Origin: Chinchilla lanigera
Lineage: Eukaryota > Chordata > Mammalia > Rodentia > Chinchillidae
Assembly (NCBI RefSeq): GCF_000276665.1
Contig: NW_004955446.1
Coordinates: 7,253,835 to 7,317,834 of the forward strand
Direction: 5' to 3'
Length of the DNA: 64,000 nucleotides
The notes under the pieces: generated by a model
What the model saw: the letters and a program-made list of their open reading frames with translations, nothing else
What the model was told of the DNA's origin: nothing
Database searches by the model: none
Position numbers and translations under genes: made by a program
Shown: positions 23,551 through 35,060 of the stretch, piece by piece
How positions within the stretch are numbered: position 1 is the stretch's first letter
Layout: each line of letters begins with the position of its first letter

Positions 23551-23565
23551 TACGGTCTGCTTTTG

Positions 23566-24049
23566 GGAGGGGAAGCCTAGAAAGCAAAAGACATTTGCTG
23601 TCAGTATAAGAGATGTGTGTGTACAGAATTTGCTGTTGTCATGTGTGCAGACTGCTTTGGGTGTGATAATTCAAGTAAAGATTTTTTATGTAGAGTGCTC
23701 TTGGTATTTTCTTCTTAGTTCATGTAGTAATTTATTTCTAATGTTCCTTTGTTTGTTTGTTTGTTTTGGAAACGGGAATTGAACACAGGATCTTGCACTT
23801 GCCAGGCAGATGCTTGTGCCACTGAGCTGTATCCTGGTCTCTAATGTTCTTTTTTAGACTTTATACACCAAAAACCAGTCAATGTTGACGCTTTTTTATA
23901 TTCAATAAATATTAAAAACTCAATACTTCATTTTTGTGATTGTTTTCCTGTTCAGCACTGACTGTTTAATGTAATAAAACTCATAAAATTAAAATTAATA
24001 ATTCATCAATAGAAATATTCTAAAGAATAGACACGGGCCTGACAGACCC
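23566..24049 (+). mobile_element. piggyBac-like 3'-end copy (second copy in window)
   Basis: Aligns over its length with the reverse complement of 32302-32660. Shared words: 'aagcaaaagacat', 'cagactgctttgggtgtgat', 'ccaaaaaccagtcaatgttg', 'caataaatattaaaa', 'aagaata'. The first part encodes a relic of the transposase cysteine-rich C-terminus; the rest is the 3' non-coding end, closing in the 15-bp imperfect palindrome 'gggcctgacagaccc' (24035-24049). A 5'-truncated or non-autonomous relative of the element at 32.3-35.1 kb, interrupted by a SINE at 23747-23839. Confidence 0.8.
23747..23839 (-). repeat. ID-type SINE inside the piggyBac-like copy
   Basis: 'gtttgtttgtttgtttt' tail, then 'gggaattgaacacaggatct', 'cttgccaggcagatgcttgt'. 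Target duplication 'tctaatgttc' at 23737-23746 and 23840-23849, so the SINE is younger than the transposon. Confidence 0.92.
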
Positions 24050-24117
24050 AAGTCTCTGGGCCTTGATGACATAATTAGTCACATGCCCTAAAGGGTACAC
24101 AAGTCTTCTGATACAAG

Positions 24118-24579
24118 TGTTGCAGTGGTTGATTGATTATGTCAACTTGAGAAGTTTAGAAGCTTAACTAAACTTGGCTCAGCAACTGGCTCAGCAATTC
24201 TACACCGTAGGGAGGATCATCACCTACATGACATAAAAGGGAAACAAGGAAGGACAGAGGAGTTTCCATTCCTTTTGGAGGAGTTCCAGTCTTCACCTTC
24301 AGCTTGGACTTTGTTGCCTGGCTTCTAGTGCAGACTCTTAGGCTTCCGCCTTGGATCCTTCAGCCTTCCGTCGCAGACTCATCGGCCTCCTGGTACGGGC
24401 TTGCACGGAACTCTGCAGTGACTCTGAACTGATTCCTTTGGTCTTCATTGTGCAGACACCCTCTGCACACTTCCTCATACAACTCTGGCTGACCGTCGTA
24501 AGCCAATCTTGTAATTTCTTATACATTTGTACATCCTGTGTGTTATATCTGTTTCTCCAGTAAAGCCCTGACTGATACA
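24118..24579 (+). mobile_element. MaLR/MLT-like LTR
   Basis: TG...CA-bounded: 'tgttgcagtggttgattgat', 'tatgtcaacttgagaag' at the start, and 'ctgtttctccagtaaagccc', 'tgactgatac' at the end. The 3' part reads like the LTR polyadenylation/terminal region of this class. Solo; no genes. Confidence 0.55.
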
Positions 24580-25046
24580 CGTGTGAAGGTTCACCACTGC
24601 CTTGCCTTCCCCAGGAGCAGTACACGCTGTTCTATCAACAGTATGTCAGCTTGCTCCACATCCTCACTCATGCTTTTCTTATGTTTCTGAATTTGAAAAA
24701 AATCTACTAGTTTACATATCTTGCTTAATCCTATTAGTAATCAAATTTAAATTTTCCTGGTTACTACCAAGATTAAGCACATTAGAGAATATTGGTCACT
24801 TATGTTTCAGCTTCTGTGAAAGCATGTTCAAGCCCTCTGTCCATTTTTATTTTGTGATAAGTCATATTATTCTTGTTGACATTTAGGGATTTGTCATATA
24901 TTCTAGGTAATAATCATTTGCCAGTTTTGTTTGTTTCAAATGTCCTCCTCTGTTTTGTGATGTTTATTTTCATATTCTTGATAATGTCTCCTTTTTAATA
25001 TTTTTCATACATGGATATAACATTTTTATCATATCCATCCCCCCCC

Positions 25047-25128
25047 TTTTTTTTGGTACCAGGAATTGAACTCAGGATCTTGTGCTTACCAGGCAGGTAC
25101 TTATGCTACTGAGCTATATCCCCAGCCC
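25047..25128 (-). repeat. ID-type SINE inside L1M
   Basis: 'ttttttttggtaccaggaat', 'tgaactcaggatcttgtgct', 'ctgagctatatccccagccc'. Confidence 0.93.
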
Positions 25129-25186
25129 TCCATTCCCCTATTTCCCTCCCTTACATTACCCTTTATAGACTCTCTAAATACTTTTT

Positions 25187-25232
25187 CTGTCTAAATGAGA
25201 ATGAAAAATATTTCTCATTTTCATTTAGACAG
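25187..25232. repeat. 46-bp near-perfect palindrome
   Basis: Left arm 25187-25209 and right arm 25210-25232 are reverse complements except two positions, with no spacer ('ctgtctaaatgagaatga' against 'ctcattttcatttagacag'). Lies within L1M sequence. Confidence 0.95.
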
Positions 25233-25840
25233 ATTTATTAGTATTTTCTTTATGGTTAAGAGTTTTTGTCTTTTAGTAAGTCCTCCCTTACATCAAAGTC
25301 ATGAAGATATGAGCCTCCATTTTCTGCTTAAACTCTTAAAGTTTTGCTGTTTAATTTACCAGGAACTGGGATTGGTGTGAGTTAGGAATCTATTTTATTT
25401 CTTTCTCTGTGGATAACTAATTGAACATGATTTATTGAATACCCTCCCTTGTACCTCTAGTGATTCCAGTGCACCTCCATCTTATAATGTTTCCACATCT
25501 GTAGGTCAGTTTCTGTGATTTCTATTTGTTATACTGTTAATTTGCTTAGCCCTATTCCAATACTGTCTTAATTACCATAACTTTATGAAAAAGTGTTGCT
25601 ATCTGGAAACTCACATTTCTTCATCTTATTTTTCTTTATAAGTGCATAGCTATCTTCAGGCTGTGCTCATCAATATAAGTTACCATTCAATTTGTTAAGT
25701 CCTCTGAAAAACTGTTGGGATTTTCACTGGAGTTGCAGTGAAATTACAGATCAATTGCAAGAGAATTGATATCTTTATGATACTGCACTTTCCTACCCAT
25801 TAAATAGTATACCATTTATTATGTATTTTTAATGTTTTTA

Positions 25841-26581
25841 TTCATTCAAAACTCAACTGCTGTGTATCAGATACTACTTCAAGGTACAACGTCCCTGCCC
25901 TCATTGAACATACATTCTGGTAGGGAGAAGATAATAAGCAAAATAGATAAGTAAAATAATAAATAGGTAAAACAAATAAGCAAAAAAACAAAAAAGTGAA
26001 AGGCATAAAGGCAAAGAGGAAACCAGTTATGTGCCTGTCTAGGGAAAAATATGTCAGGCAGAGGGATGGCAAATGAGTATAGGCTCATCCAGTCCAGTTG
26101 GAAGAATTTTGAGGAGTCCAGAATGGCTGAGGGGGTAGATAGAAAAGGGAAGAGGTGTAGATTCAGTCACAGGGGAAACAAGTCCCCATTCACATGAGTC
26201 ACAGCAAAGCCTCTGCTCAGCCTAGGAGTGATGGGTCCTGCCGGTGTGCAACAGGGCTGCCCTGGCCTCTTTGTTGAAAACTGATGATGATGGTACAGGA
26301 GGAGGCAGAGAGGCCTTTTATGAGGGTCCTATAATAACCCAGGTGAGACTGACCATGCTTGCACCGGAGTTGTAACAATAGGCTGGTGAGTAGTGGCCAA
26401 TGGATAGTAATACCAAGAAGATTTTCTGACAAACTTAGTATAGAGTGAGAGAGAAGGCAAAGGCTGCTTGGTCAGGAGGTTTGCCTTGCCAATAGGAAGA
26501 TGCCCCTGCTGTTCACCAAGATGGGAAGGATGAGGGATGAACAGGATGCGAGTATAATGTACTAGAGACAAAGATGAGATT

Positions 26582-26614
<33 letters not shown>

Positions 26615-28120
26615 TCTTTTTCAGACAGGTCTCACTATGCAGTTCAGGCTGGCCTTGAGCTCACTTTGGAGCCCAGGCTGGTCTTGAACTCGCAATGATC
26701 CTCCTGCCTCAACCTCCTGAGTGCTGGGATTACAGGCATGTGCCACCAGGCCCGGCTTAAAGATGAGATTTCTAATAAATATCTCCAAGGTGAAGTTTTG
26801 TAAACTGTGCATAGCTGGATAAAGACTCCGGTTAGAGAAGATACTCCCAATGAAGCCGCATATTTGGAAGTTATCCACATTGTGTCTTTTAGGAGCTCAA
26901 CAGAAAGCAATGGAATATTCAAACTGGGAACATCTGCAGTGGAATTACTTACAAAAAGACTAATTTTGGAGATGGAAGGTATAGGAAAACACAAGAGGCT
27001 GTAGAATCCTGGGATTCTGCCTTAAATATCAAAGCACAAGGAAGAGAAGTGTTGGAGAAACTTGGAAGTGGAGAATTGGGTGAAGAAGGAGGCCTTGGGA
27101 AGAAACACCACTGGTTAAGGTCTCACATAAAAGGATCTGAGGAAACAAAAGCCCAATGTCATTCTCCTTTTCTCCTTAGTATCTTTCCTTCCACTTACCA
27201 CTGGACACAACAAATGAGAAGCCAGAGTGTACACGGGTCTGTTGATAAAGCACACAGAACCCAACTTCCTAGGTACAAACTAGATGGAAAGAAGTGGAGA
27301 ATAGCTCTGGAAGAAAAAAAGATACCTGGAGCAAGCAGATAGGATAGTAGTTAACAGTCATGACTGGGAGTGGGGGATAGGAATGTATGCAGAACGACCA
27401 CATGGAGGTCCAGGAGTGAGCTCTGCAACACTTTTGTTCCTAGAGGATGGATAGCTGAGGCAGAGTGAGAAAGCAGAATGAGAAGAAGCCACCAGAAAGG
27501 AACACCAGAGAGAGTGTGTCTGAGAGGTCAGGTGAAGGAATGGTTCTGCAGGCTGGTTGTTAAACACGCCACCTGCTGTGGGTGAGTCTAACAGGATGTA
27601 GCCTCTCCACTGAAAGGGATGGAGCAAAGCACAGGTCACAGTTGACAATAATGAGAGCAACAGTAGTGCAAGGGGGAATGCACTGAGGTAGGTGTGACAG
27701 AGGAATTAAAGAGTTGAGAATGGGCAAGACTTTCAAGGAATTTTGCTATAAATTACACATAAAGGGATGGAGGGAAATGTATAGTCACTGAAAGAAAAAG
27801 TAGATCCACGCATATTGTTATTTCTAAGATCAGTACATGTTTGGGTACTGGTAGAAATGGCCCAGTGCAGTAGAAAGGAAAGAAATGGATGAAGTAGGAG
27901 AGACAAATTGGTGGGCAATGTCCTGGAACAAGCAAGAAGGGAGGGTGCTGGTGCTAGTGGAGGGGACTTGGTTAGAGCGTGGGGGTTCATCTCCAGGAAC
28001 AGGAGGGCTGTCAGAGTGAGGGTGTGCAGGTGCTAGCAGGTAGGCAGATTTGTGGGGGGTTCTCTCTTGACTGTTTTAATTATCGCAGCATAATAGAAAG
28101 CAAGGTCATCTGCCAACAGA
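25841..28120 (+). mobile_element. Old LINE-type (L2-like) interspersed repeat
   Basis: Runs in the order I recall for a widespread ancient repeat: 'gtccctgccctcattgaaca', 'aagcaaaatagataagtaaa', 'ggtcctataataacccaggt', 'gactgaccatgct', and later GA-rich sequence. The family name is uncertain. Non-coding; interrupted by a B1 at 26584. Confidence 0.45.
26584..26758 (-). repeat. Young B1 SINE with 14-bp target duplication
   Basis: T-tail of about 30, then 'cagacaggtctcactatgca', 'gcccaggctggtcttgaact', 'gggattacaggcatgtgcca'. Duplication 'aaagatgagatttc' at 26570-26583 and 26759-26772. Contains the internal B1 duplication ('caggctggccttgagctcac' beside 'caggctggtcttgaactcgc'). Confidence 0.95.
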
Positions 28121-28387
28121 AGGAATCTAGAAGAAATTGGTGACTGAGAAGGAAAAAACATGAAGCCCTCGACAAACTCGACAATCAACAATTTCTTTTG
28201 CTTGCATGCATGCTTTCTAAAACAATTATGCAAAATGACATCTCATATATTAGGAGAACATCTAAATTTTTTCATTATAAATTTAAATCATTATAAAGGA
28301 TGGAATTTCATTTTTCTAAGTTGTTGGGATAAAAGCAAAATTATGAAATTTTTAAAATTCTCCTGAGCTGTGTATTAAAAAAAAAAT

Positions 28388-28480
28388 CACGAAGTTGTGT
28401 AGCGCAGTGGTTAGAGTGCTTTTGCATCGTGCACAGAGCCCTAGGTTCTGGGTTTGATCACCACTACTCCCCTACTCCAA
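28388..28480 (+). repeat. ID-like tRNA SINE, diverged
   Basis: 'agttgtgtagcgcagtggtt', 'agagtgcttttgcatcgtgc', 'ggttctgggtttgatcacca' keep tRNA-type A and B box spacing. Confidence 0.6.
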
Positions 28481-28829
28481 TTTAGCCAACAACTTATTTA
28501 GTGCTTGTTCACGTTAAAAGCAAAGAATTGAAAACTGCGCTGCAATAGTTCATATATTACCCAATAATGAGTCCCTCATTTTCTTAGCATTTGAGTCGTT
28601 TCTTTATCTGATTTTCCACTGGGGCCATGAAACATACTAAGATTCATAGTAAATGAGACACATAACTTCTTTTGATCTTGTTTCATAAAGAGGAGGATAA
28701 TGTGAGAGGAGACTCCTGAATTCTGGAGATTCTCTGGAAATTTTGGGAAAGTGTCTGTAAATTTTCTCCCTTAAAAGTAGCTTTGTCAACCTGTCTCTTT
28801 ACTTATACATTTTTACAAATTGTATTAAG

Positions 28830-29042
28830 AAGCCTAGCACGTGCCAGACCCTGGGTTTAATCCTCAACACTGCCCAAAACAAAACAAAACAAACCACCAA
28901 GTCAGCCTCCATGTGAGTTGCACAGTAGTACCTGCCTATAGTCCTAGATACTCAGGGATCTGTGGTAGGAAGATCCCCTGAGCCCAGGAGTTCAGGGCCA
29001 GCCTGGGCAAAGCAACAGACTGAGGCCTTGTCAAAAAAAAAA
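28830..29042 (+). repeat. ID fragment followed by B1-like SINE
   Basis: An ID half ('gccagaccctgggtttaatc') with an A-rich (caaaa)n tail, then a B1 arm ('agttgcacagtagtacctgc' ... 'gggccagcctgggcaaagca') and A-tail. Either two separate SINEs or an ID-B1 arrangement. Confidence 0.7.
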
Positions 29043-29044
29043 GT

Positions 29045-29620
29045 AGTGAAAAACAAGTGACATAAAACTTAACAGTTTAATCATTTTTAAGTGTATATAA
29101 TTCAGTAGCAACAAGTACATTTACATTGTTGTGCAACTATCACTACCACAACTTTTTCATTATGCCAATCTGAAATTCTGCACCTATTAAAGGTAACTTC
29201 CCACTTCTCCTTCCCCTGCCACTAGCAATTACCCTTCTCCTGTTGTCTGTATGAATTTGACTGTTTTAGTACCTAACATAAGTGGAATCATATAGTATTG
29301 CTGCTTGGTGACTTGCTTATTTCAATTAGCGTGAAGTTCTCTAGGTTCATTAATGCTGTGACATATGTATCAGAATTTTACTTTTACAAAAAGCAACTGA
29401 ACACACACACACCACATTTTTGTGTACCCTTTCATCTCTTGGTGGACATTTGAGTTGTTCCCAATTTTTGGCAATTGTGAATTAATGCTGCTATGAGTAT
29501 GGGTATACAATTATATATTTAAATCCCTTTGTTAAAGTTGTTAAGGTATATACTGTACTCAGAAGTGGAACTGCTAGGTCATATATGATTCTGTGTTCAT
29601 GTACTAATTTGGAAGACATT
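29045..29620 (-). mobile_element. L1M LINE 3' fragment
   Basis: Antisense L1M: 'tgcaactatcactaccacaa', 'cataagtggaatcatatagt', 'gagttgttcccaatttttgg', 'aattgtgaattaatgctgct', 'cagaagtggaactgctaggt'. Well preserved in order, no coding capacity. Confidence 0.8.
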
Positions 29621-30523
29621 GGTCTAAGAGAATGGGAACAAGAATAGACCAGAGAAACACAGTATAATTGCAGGGCATTAGTTGAACTCAGTTGAGACTA
29701 GCAATCTTGAATTTAAAATAAAACCAGTCAACATGTTTATGCTATTTTTTCCAGCTTATTCAGTTGTACAGGTGCAGGTATGTGTTAGAAGAACTGTTAG
29801 ATATGATTTTGGTTTAGGCAGGCTAGTGTATTAAACTAAAAATGCAAATAAGTTGAGGATATGCATATGATTCTGAGTGATTACAGTTATTGACTACGGA
29901 ATACAAGCTGGATAAATACTTCAAATGCGTTTTACAAATTTTTCTATACTGGCCCAGCAAATACTTTGTTAAATTAATTTCTAGTTTCTTTATAATTGAA
30001 AATCTTCTAAAACATGTTTTTCAATTATTTGTTAGAGTGTACAAATAAAATTGGTTTTCTAAATTAATCATATATGAAATCAGGCTAAAAAAAAACCTCT
30101 CTTGTTAATATCAATACTTTGTCTATAGATCATTTGGGGTTCTCTTGTAGAGGTTCATACTCTGCATAAACATCATCAGCCATGTTTCTTGATTTTCAAT
30201 TCTGATGCTTTTTTTTTCATGCCTTGCTGAGTTGGCTAGTAATTTCAGTACAATGTTAAATATAAAAGTGGGTAGTAAATGACTATTATCATCTGAAGAC
30301 TCCTCCTAACATATCATCATTAATACAATTGCTAACACTAGATTTTTGGTAGGCACTCTGTCAAGTAAAGAAAGTTCATGAAAATTGGCTGAGATGTTCA
30401 TAGTGCCCATTCAAGACTCTGTGTTGAGCAAATACTGATTATATGCTTTAGCATTTACTCCTGATTAAATGTTGAAGTTTTTCAAATGTATTGTCTGTGC
30501 CTTCTGAGATTGCTGAGATGAGG
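29621..30523. other. AT-rich, probably LINE-derived
   Basis: Unassigned in detail; AT-rich and without gene-like frames. 30120-30500 has phrases like old L1 antisense ('gctgagatgaggtg' region) but no firm alignment. Confidence 0.3.
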
Positions 30524-30952
30524 TGTTATGGTTTGGATCTAGCCTGAACCCCAAAGGCACCTCATGTGTTACAGCAATGTGCAGAGGTGAATCCTAGAAA
30601 GCGGACTGGATTGTGCGGGCACTAACTTCATCACCAGGCTAACGTAGGACAAGTTCACAGCTACATGTGCTACTAGGAGGCAGGGTCTAGTTGGAGGAAG
30701 TAGCTCACTGGGGGATGCCTTTGAAGGCTTGCCCCTCCCCTCCCCTCCCCGCTCCGCCCCCTCTCTCCAGCTAGCAGGAGGTGAACAGCTTTGTTCGGCC
30801 ACACCTTTCCACCATGATGTATTCCTTACCACAGACTCAGATACCATGGGGTGAAATTTCTGAAATCATGAGCTAAAGTAAATCTTTTCTCCTATAAGTT
30901 CTGCATGTCAGGTATTTTGTCACAATGATGGAATGGAAAACTGACTGATCCA
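30524..30952 (+). mobile_element. MaLR/MST-like LTR
   Basis: Bounded by 'tgttatggtttggatct' and 'ctgactgatcca'. Internal order 'aaaggcacctcatgtgttac', 'gcagggtctagttggaggaa', 'gaggtgaacagctttgttcg', 'accatgatgtattccttacc', 'aggtattttgtcacaatgat' is typical of this LTR group. Solo; no genes. Contains a (CCCCT)n stretch. Confidence 0.65.
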
Positions 30953-31109
30953 TACGGTTTTTCTCTAATAATTGGTTAATGGGTAGGTTAAATTTATGAA
31001 TTTTAAAAATATCAAGTGACTCATTCCTTGTATACAGTAATCCCAAGTTGGTCATGATATAATATATGTTTCTATGTTGCTAATAGTCATAACATAAGGA
31101 AATAGAATT

Positions 31110-31215
31110 TAGTATACCCATTTTACAGTCAGATAAATATGGAATGCATGTAAGGTTTATATCTAGCCGTGGCAGGACAAGGATTCAAAGCTTGTCTATT
31201 TGATTACAAATTTGT
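31110..31215 (-). repeat. MIR-like ancient SINE fragment
   Basis: 'cccattttacagtcagataa', then 'ggacaaggattcaaagc', the antisense MIR signature, strongly diverged. Confidence 0.45.
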
Positions 31216-31387
31216 GTACTTTCCATCAACCATTCTCCTTGAGAGCAGCAAACAACTCTTTCCTACATATCTCAAATGCCCAGGGCGGTGAGATAGTCAT
31301 ACTGCCCATTTAAGAATCCATGTTGAAATAAACAAATACTATCTGCTTCAAGACCCTGGATTATTTAAAACTTCCTTAGCAAAAAAC

Positions 31388-31498
31388 AAAACACCCAGCC
31401 TGAGAAACACTTGGTCTCGAAATAAAATTTTTTAAAATAATAGCTGGGGAAGCAGCTTAGTGTGAAGGCCCTTGGTTTGGTCCCCAGTATCAAAAAAG
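31388..31498 (+). repeat. B1-dID dimeric SINE, 5' truncated
   Basis: 'cccagcctgagaaacacttg', 'ggtctcgaaataaa', linker, then ID arm 'agctggggaagcagcttagt', 'ggtttggtccccagtatc'. Confidence 0.75.
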
Positions 31499-32301
31499 TG
31501 GTTATTTCATAAGTAGACACATTAGAAAGAATTCTCTCCAGTTAGAGAAAGAAGCAGCACATACAAATGCACATTTGAGTATGGTGACAGTCAGGAAGCC
31601 CAGATCCCCAAATATCTGGGAGAGAGGTATCCTCTCTACCCCACAAGACTCTGGGATGGGGCTCTGGGGATAAACAAGGGCAGGAGATTCTCTACACAAA
31701 ACTTTTGCCAAAATAGAATGAACAAATCAGCAGTTACGGCCAAAATAATATTTCACTGCAAGTAGAAAAACAGGCAGAAGAAACTACTCTGCCACCTCTT
31801 CTGAGAAAAGCAAAAATAAAGTTGTATTTCATCCTTAATTTTCCACCTTGTGGGCAAAAATAAAAGGAAAATTACTTCTGGGCAATTCTGCACGTATTAT
31901 AGAATAATGAGTCTTCTTAGGCAGTTGAACAAGAAGCAGAACAACAAATGTTTTCTCCAGAAAAGGATAATGCAGTCATATTGTTCCCAGAAGGGAATCT
32001 GACAAAGAAAGCAGAGGGAGAGACAGTGAGATGCACCGTCATGACCAATCAATCATACAGCATGAATGCAGAGACACAGCAACGCTCAGGAGCTTAGCGC
32101 TCGGGAGGCCGATTTGACTTTCACTCGGCTCCCTCCCTGCCCCGTGACCCTCTCTGTTCGAGGCACCAAATCGAGTTATTTCACATTAGCCCTCTCTCTC
32201 AACAGTTGAACAACCCAACAAATTATCTTGTGAAGTCAGCTATTAGGTTGATCCCAAACATCATTCAGAGCTTGACACTCTGTCATTTTGCAGCATAACC
32301 A
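31499..32301. other. Unassigned sequence
   Basis: No repeat family or gene recognised between the SINE and the piggyBac-like element. Confidence 0.35.
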
Positions 32302-32454
32302 TGGGAGTATCATACCCACATTTATTCTTTAGGATATTTCTATTGAAGAATTATTAATTTTATTTGTTTTATTATATTAAACAATGAGTGCTTAACAGGA
32401 AAAAAAATCACAAAAATACAGTATTGCACTTTTAATATTTATTGAGTGTTTATA

Positions 32455-33650
32455 AAAAAGCATAAAAATTTTCAACATTGACTGGTTTTTGGTGTATAGA
32501 GTCTAAAACACAACATCAGAAATAAATTCCCATATGAACTACAATGAAAATACCAATAACACTATCACACCTAAGGCAGTCTGCACACATGACAATAGCA
32601 CATTCCACACACACATATCACTTACACTGACAGCACATGTCTTTTGCTTTTCTGGCCTTTTTACAGGACACACTTGACACGTGGCTAGTCTTGCTATTTT
32701 GTCAGGAGATTCCCAGTATATTATGCAATGTGTAGCTAACAGGGACACAAAATATCAACAAAATAGAATAGTTAATTCTGAATATGTATCACACATTTAG
32801 AATAAACATCAACGTTTTCACATCAACTGTGTACTTACTTACAAAGCCCAAATGATAACATCAGAAATAAATTCCTATATGAACTACAATGAGAATACCA
32901 ACAGCATTCAACAGGAACTTTACTTCAATTATCACACCTAAATAATCAGAAAATAAGACATCAATAAAGTATAATATCAAATGCATGCTTAGAATAGACA
33001 GCAACATTTTCACGTCAGCAGTGTCCTTGCTTACAAAACCTATAAGGTAACATCAGAAATAAAAGCCTACGTGAGCTACAATGTAAATACAAACAAAAGT
33101 CTACCACAGAAAGAATCTTTGTTTCAACTGTCAAGCCCAAAGCCGTCTTCATACATGACAACTGCATGTTCCATGCACATGTCTTGCTTACACTGGAAAC
33201 ACATGTACTTAGTGTTCCTTTCCTATGTGGAAGGCCATTCTTGTCATCTCTCTTCTCTTCCTATCTTGTTAGGAGTTTCCTACTATGTTGTACAACATGC
33301 ACTTAGAAGGGGAATAAGATATGGATAAAATAAAATAAAATATCAAATGTGTAGTGAGTGCTTGGAAAAGACATCAACATTTTCACATTTGTTGTTTGCT
33401 TGCTTATGAAACTTAAGAGATATCACCAGAAATAAAACCCTATGTGAACTACAGTGAAAATACCAATAGAACACTACAACAAAAATAATCATGGCTTCGA
33501 TTGTCACACCCAAGGTAGTCTTCACACATGAAAATTACATGTTCCATACACAAGTATTACCCACCCTGATAGCACACATTCTGTTTTCCTGTCCTTTCCT
33601 ACAGGGCACAGCTGACACCTTTTTGGTTTTCCTGTTGTCATAGTAGGCCT
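32455..33650 (-). repeat. Fourfold repeat of piggyBac C-terminus and 3' end
   Basis: Four diverged units on the plus strand: A about 32455-32796, B 32797-32989 (internally shortened), C 32990-33361, D 33362-33650. Each has 'catcaacattttcacat'-like, 'acatcagaaataaa', 'gaactacaatgaaaatacca' and, except B, 'catgttccacacacacat'-like segments. On the minus strand the complete units encode remnants of the cysteine-rich domain ('CQVCPVK', 'CVWNV', 'SCVQTALG' in A; 'CQLCPVGKDRK', 'NTCVWNM' in D). D joins the transposase body; A forms the outer end and matches the copy at 23.6-24.0 kb best. Confidence 0.8.
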
Positions 33651-35060
33651 TTGGGATGCTGCACCTGCCTGTTTACCTGTCAGCTCACCAGTGTGCTCCA
33701 CAATTTTTTTTGCATAGTTTTTCCTCTGCTGTAAATGATCTCTTATGAGTTCCAGTCCAATCCTCTAAGATGATTTCTCCATGGTATTTTGCACTTGTTA
33801 TTTTCTTTGTAAATTATCAAACTATTTATGCCACACATGTTTAGGATCAAGTAAAACACAACCACTGACAAATGCTTTGTGTTTTGAGTGATATTATAGT
33901 TGCTACAACACTTGTCAACATGCACTCTGCCTTTTGTTGTAGAAATTTTCCATCTCAGGCTTCCATTTTGTAAAGGTTTCCCTATCAATATTTCCACTCT
34001 GATGCAATGTTGACATCAGCAGTACCAGTTTGTTTCTCTTTGCAATAAGTGAGGCCAATGTAAATCTTTCTGAAATCCAAAGATTGTACTATACTATTCT
34101 CTGTTTTGAAATTACAACATTTCATTTGGAATTTCTGAATTTCTCCTGTGTACAGTTCCTGCACTGGTCAACTTGTGCTCTGTTAGCAAATGTAGCACCA
34201 GTTGGAGACGGGTAAACCAATTGTCAAATGTCACATTCTGATTAGTTTGGGAGTGGAAGCAACAAGTCTGTTCACAACATCCTCTGGTTTATTACTATAT
34301 AAATAAGGACCTGGTGGCTGCGTTCCAGCATAAATGTCTAAATTAAAAGCATAATAAGTCTTCACATCTACAAGGGTATTAATCTTTATGCCATATTTTG
34401 ATCCACTGCTTTTCCCTAAGTCTTTTACATTCCTATGATCACATAAAATATCTCTGCTAAGTTCAGCAGACCTATGAATGTTTTCAGGTCAGCTAATCAT
34501 GTGTCATAGTAAATACATTTTTCAGTATGATTATTGGTGCACACAGAATGTTTTACTTGCATTTCAGGCTTTGTATATTTCACAGCATCTTGTAGTATTT
34601 CATCTGTTACAATTTCCAACACTGAATGGCAGTCCTGGCATTCTGTCTAATACCTTTCACCCCTGCTAAGACCCTCACTATTTCTGGACCTAGTTCTAAC
34701 ATTGGATTGCTCCATTTAGTTGCATGGCCACGTTGCAACATTTCAACTACTCAATCATACTCACATTGCCATTTCTGACATCATCTGAATCAAGGAGGTC
34801 TGCATTTCCTGTGTCAGGTGATTTTTGCTCCATTTCACTGTTCTAGGAACTTTAGCTCACATGGCCAATGTCAAAATCACCATCATCATCAACCCATACC
34901 TCTCTTCTGTTATGAAAACATGTACTTTACCGTAATGGATCATCTTCATCATCCATGTATGAGTAACCTGATGATTCACTTTGACCTCCTCCAAAACTTG
35001 CAAATTTGGTTTTTTATGGGCCACTGTACTGAATTGGACTACATCTACCAGAAAAATCAA
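33650..35060 (-). pseudogene. piggyBac-like transposase pseudogene
   Basis: piggyBac transposases have an acidic N-terminus, an RNase-H-like core with three catalytic Asp residues and a C-terminal cysteine-rich domain. Reading minus-strand fragments in order shows an acidic N-terminal stretch (near 34770-34960), 'VTDEILQDAVKY' (about 34600), 'LKTFIGLLNLAE' (about 34480), then 'KYGIKINTLVDVKTYY' with 'GTQPPGP' (about 34310-34400), 'VTFDNWF' holding one catalytic Asp (about 34215-34235), and 'VHVDKCCSNY' with 'VVFYLILNMCGINSLIIY' (about 33800-33925). Roughly 100 residues between the second and third fragments, including the first catalytic Asp (DEQ-type motif), are missing. Frameshifts and stops separate the pieces. 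Recognised from motif order. Confidence 0.8.

Larger units (their letters stand above)
24640..25840 (-). mobile_element. L1M LINE 3' region
   Basis: The antisense of an old L1M tail is readable on the plus strand: 'gtcatatattctaggtaata', 'gttgggattttcactggagt', 'ttgcagtgaaattacagatc', 'gagaattgatatctttatga'. Non-coding and decayed, with one ID SINE inserted. Confidence 0.7.

Noticed and set aside
23366..23782. 138-codon open frame, the longest in the window
   Set aside because: It runs through a (CA)n microsatellite and into the piggyBac-like relic and an ID SINE, so it is a composite chance frame.
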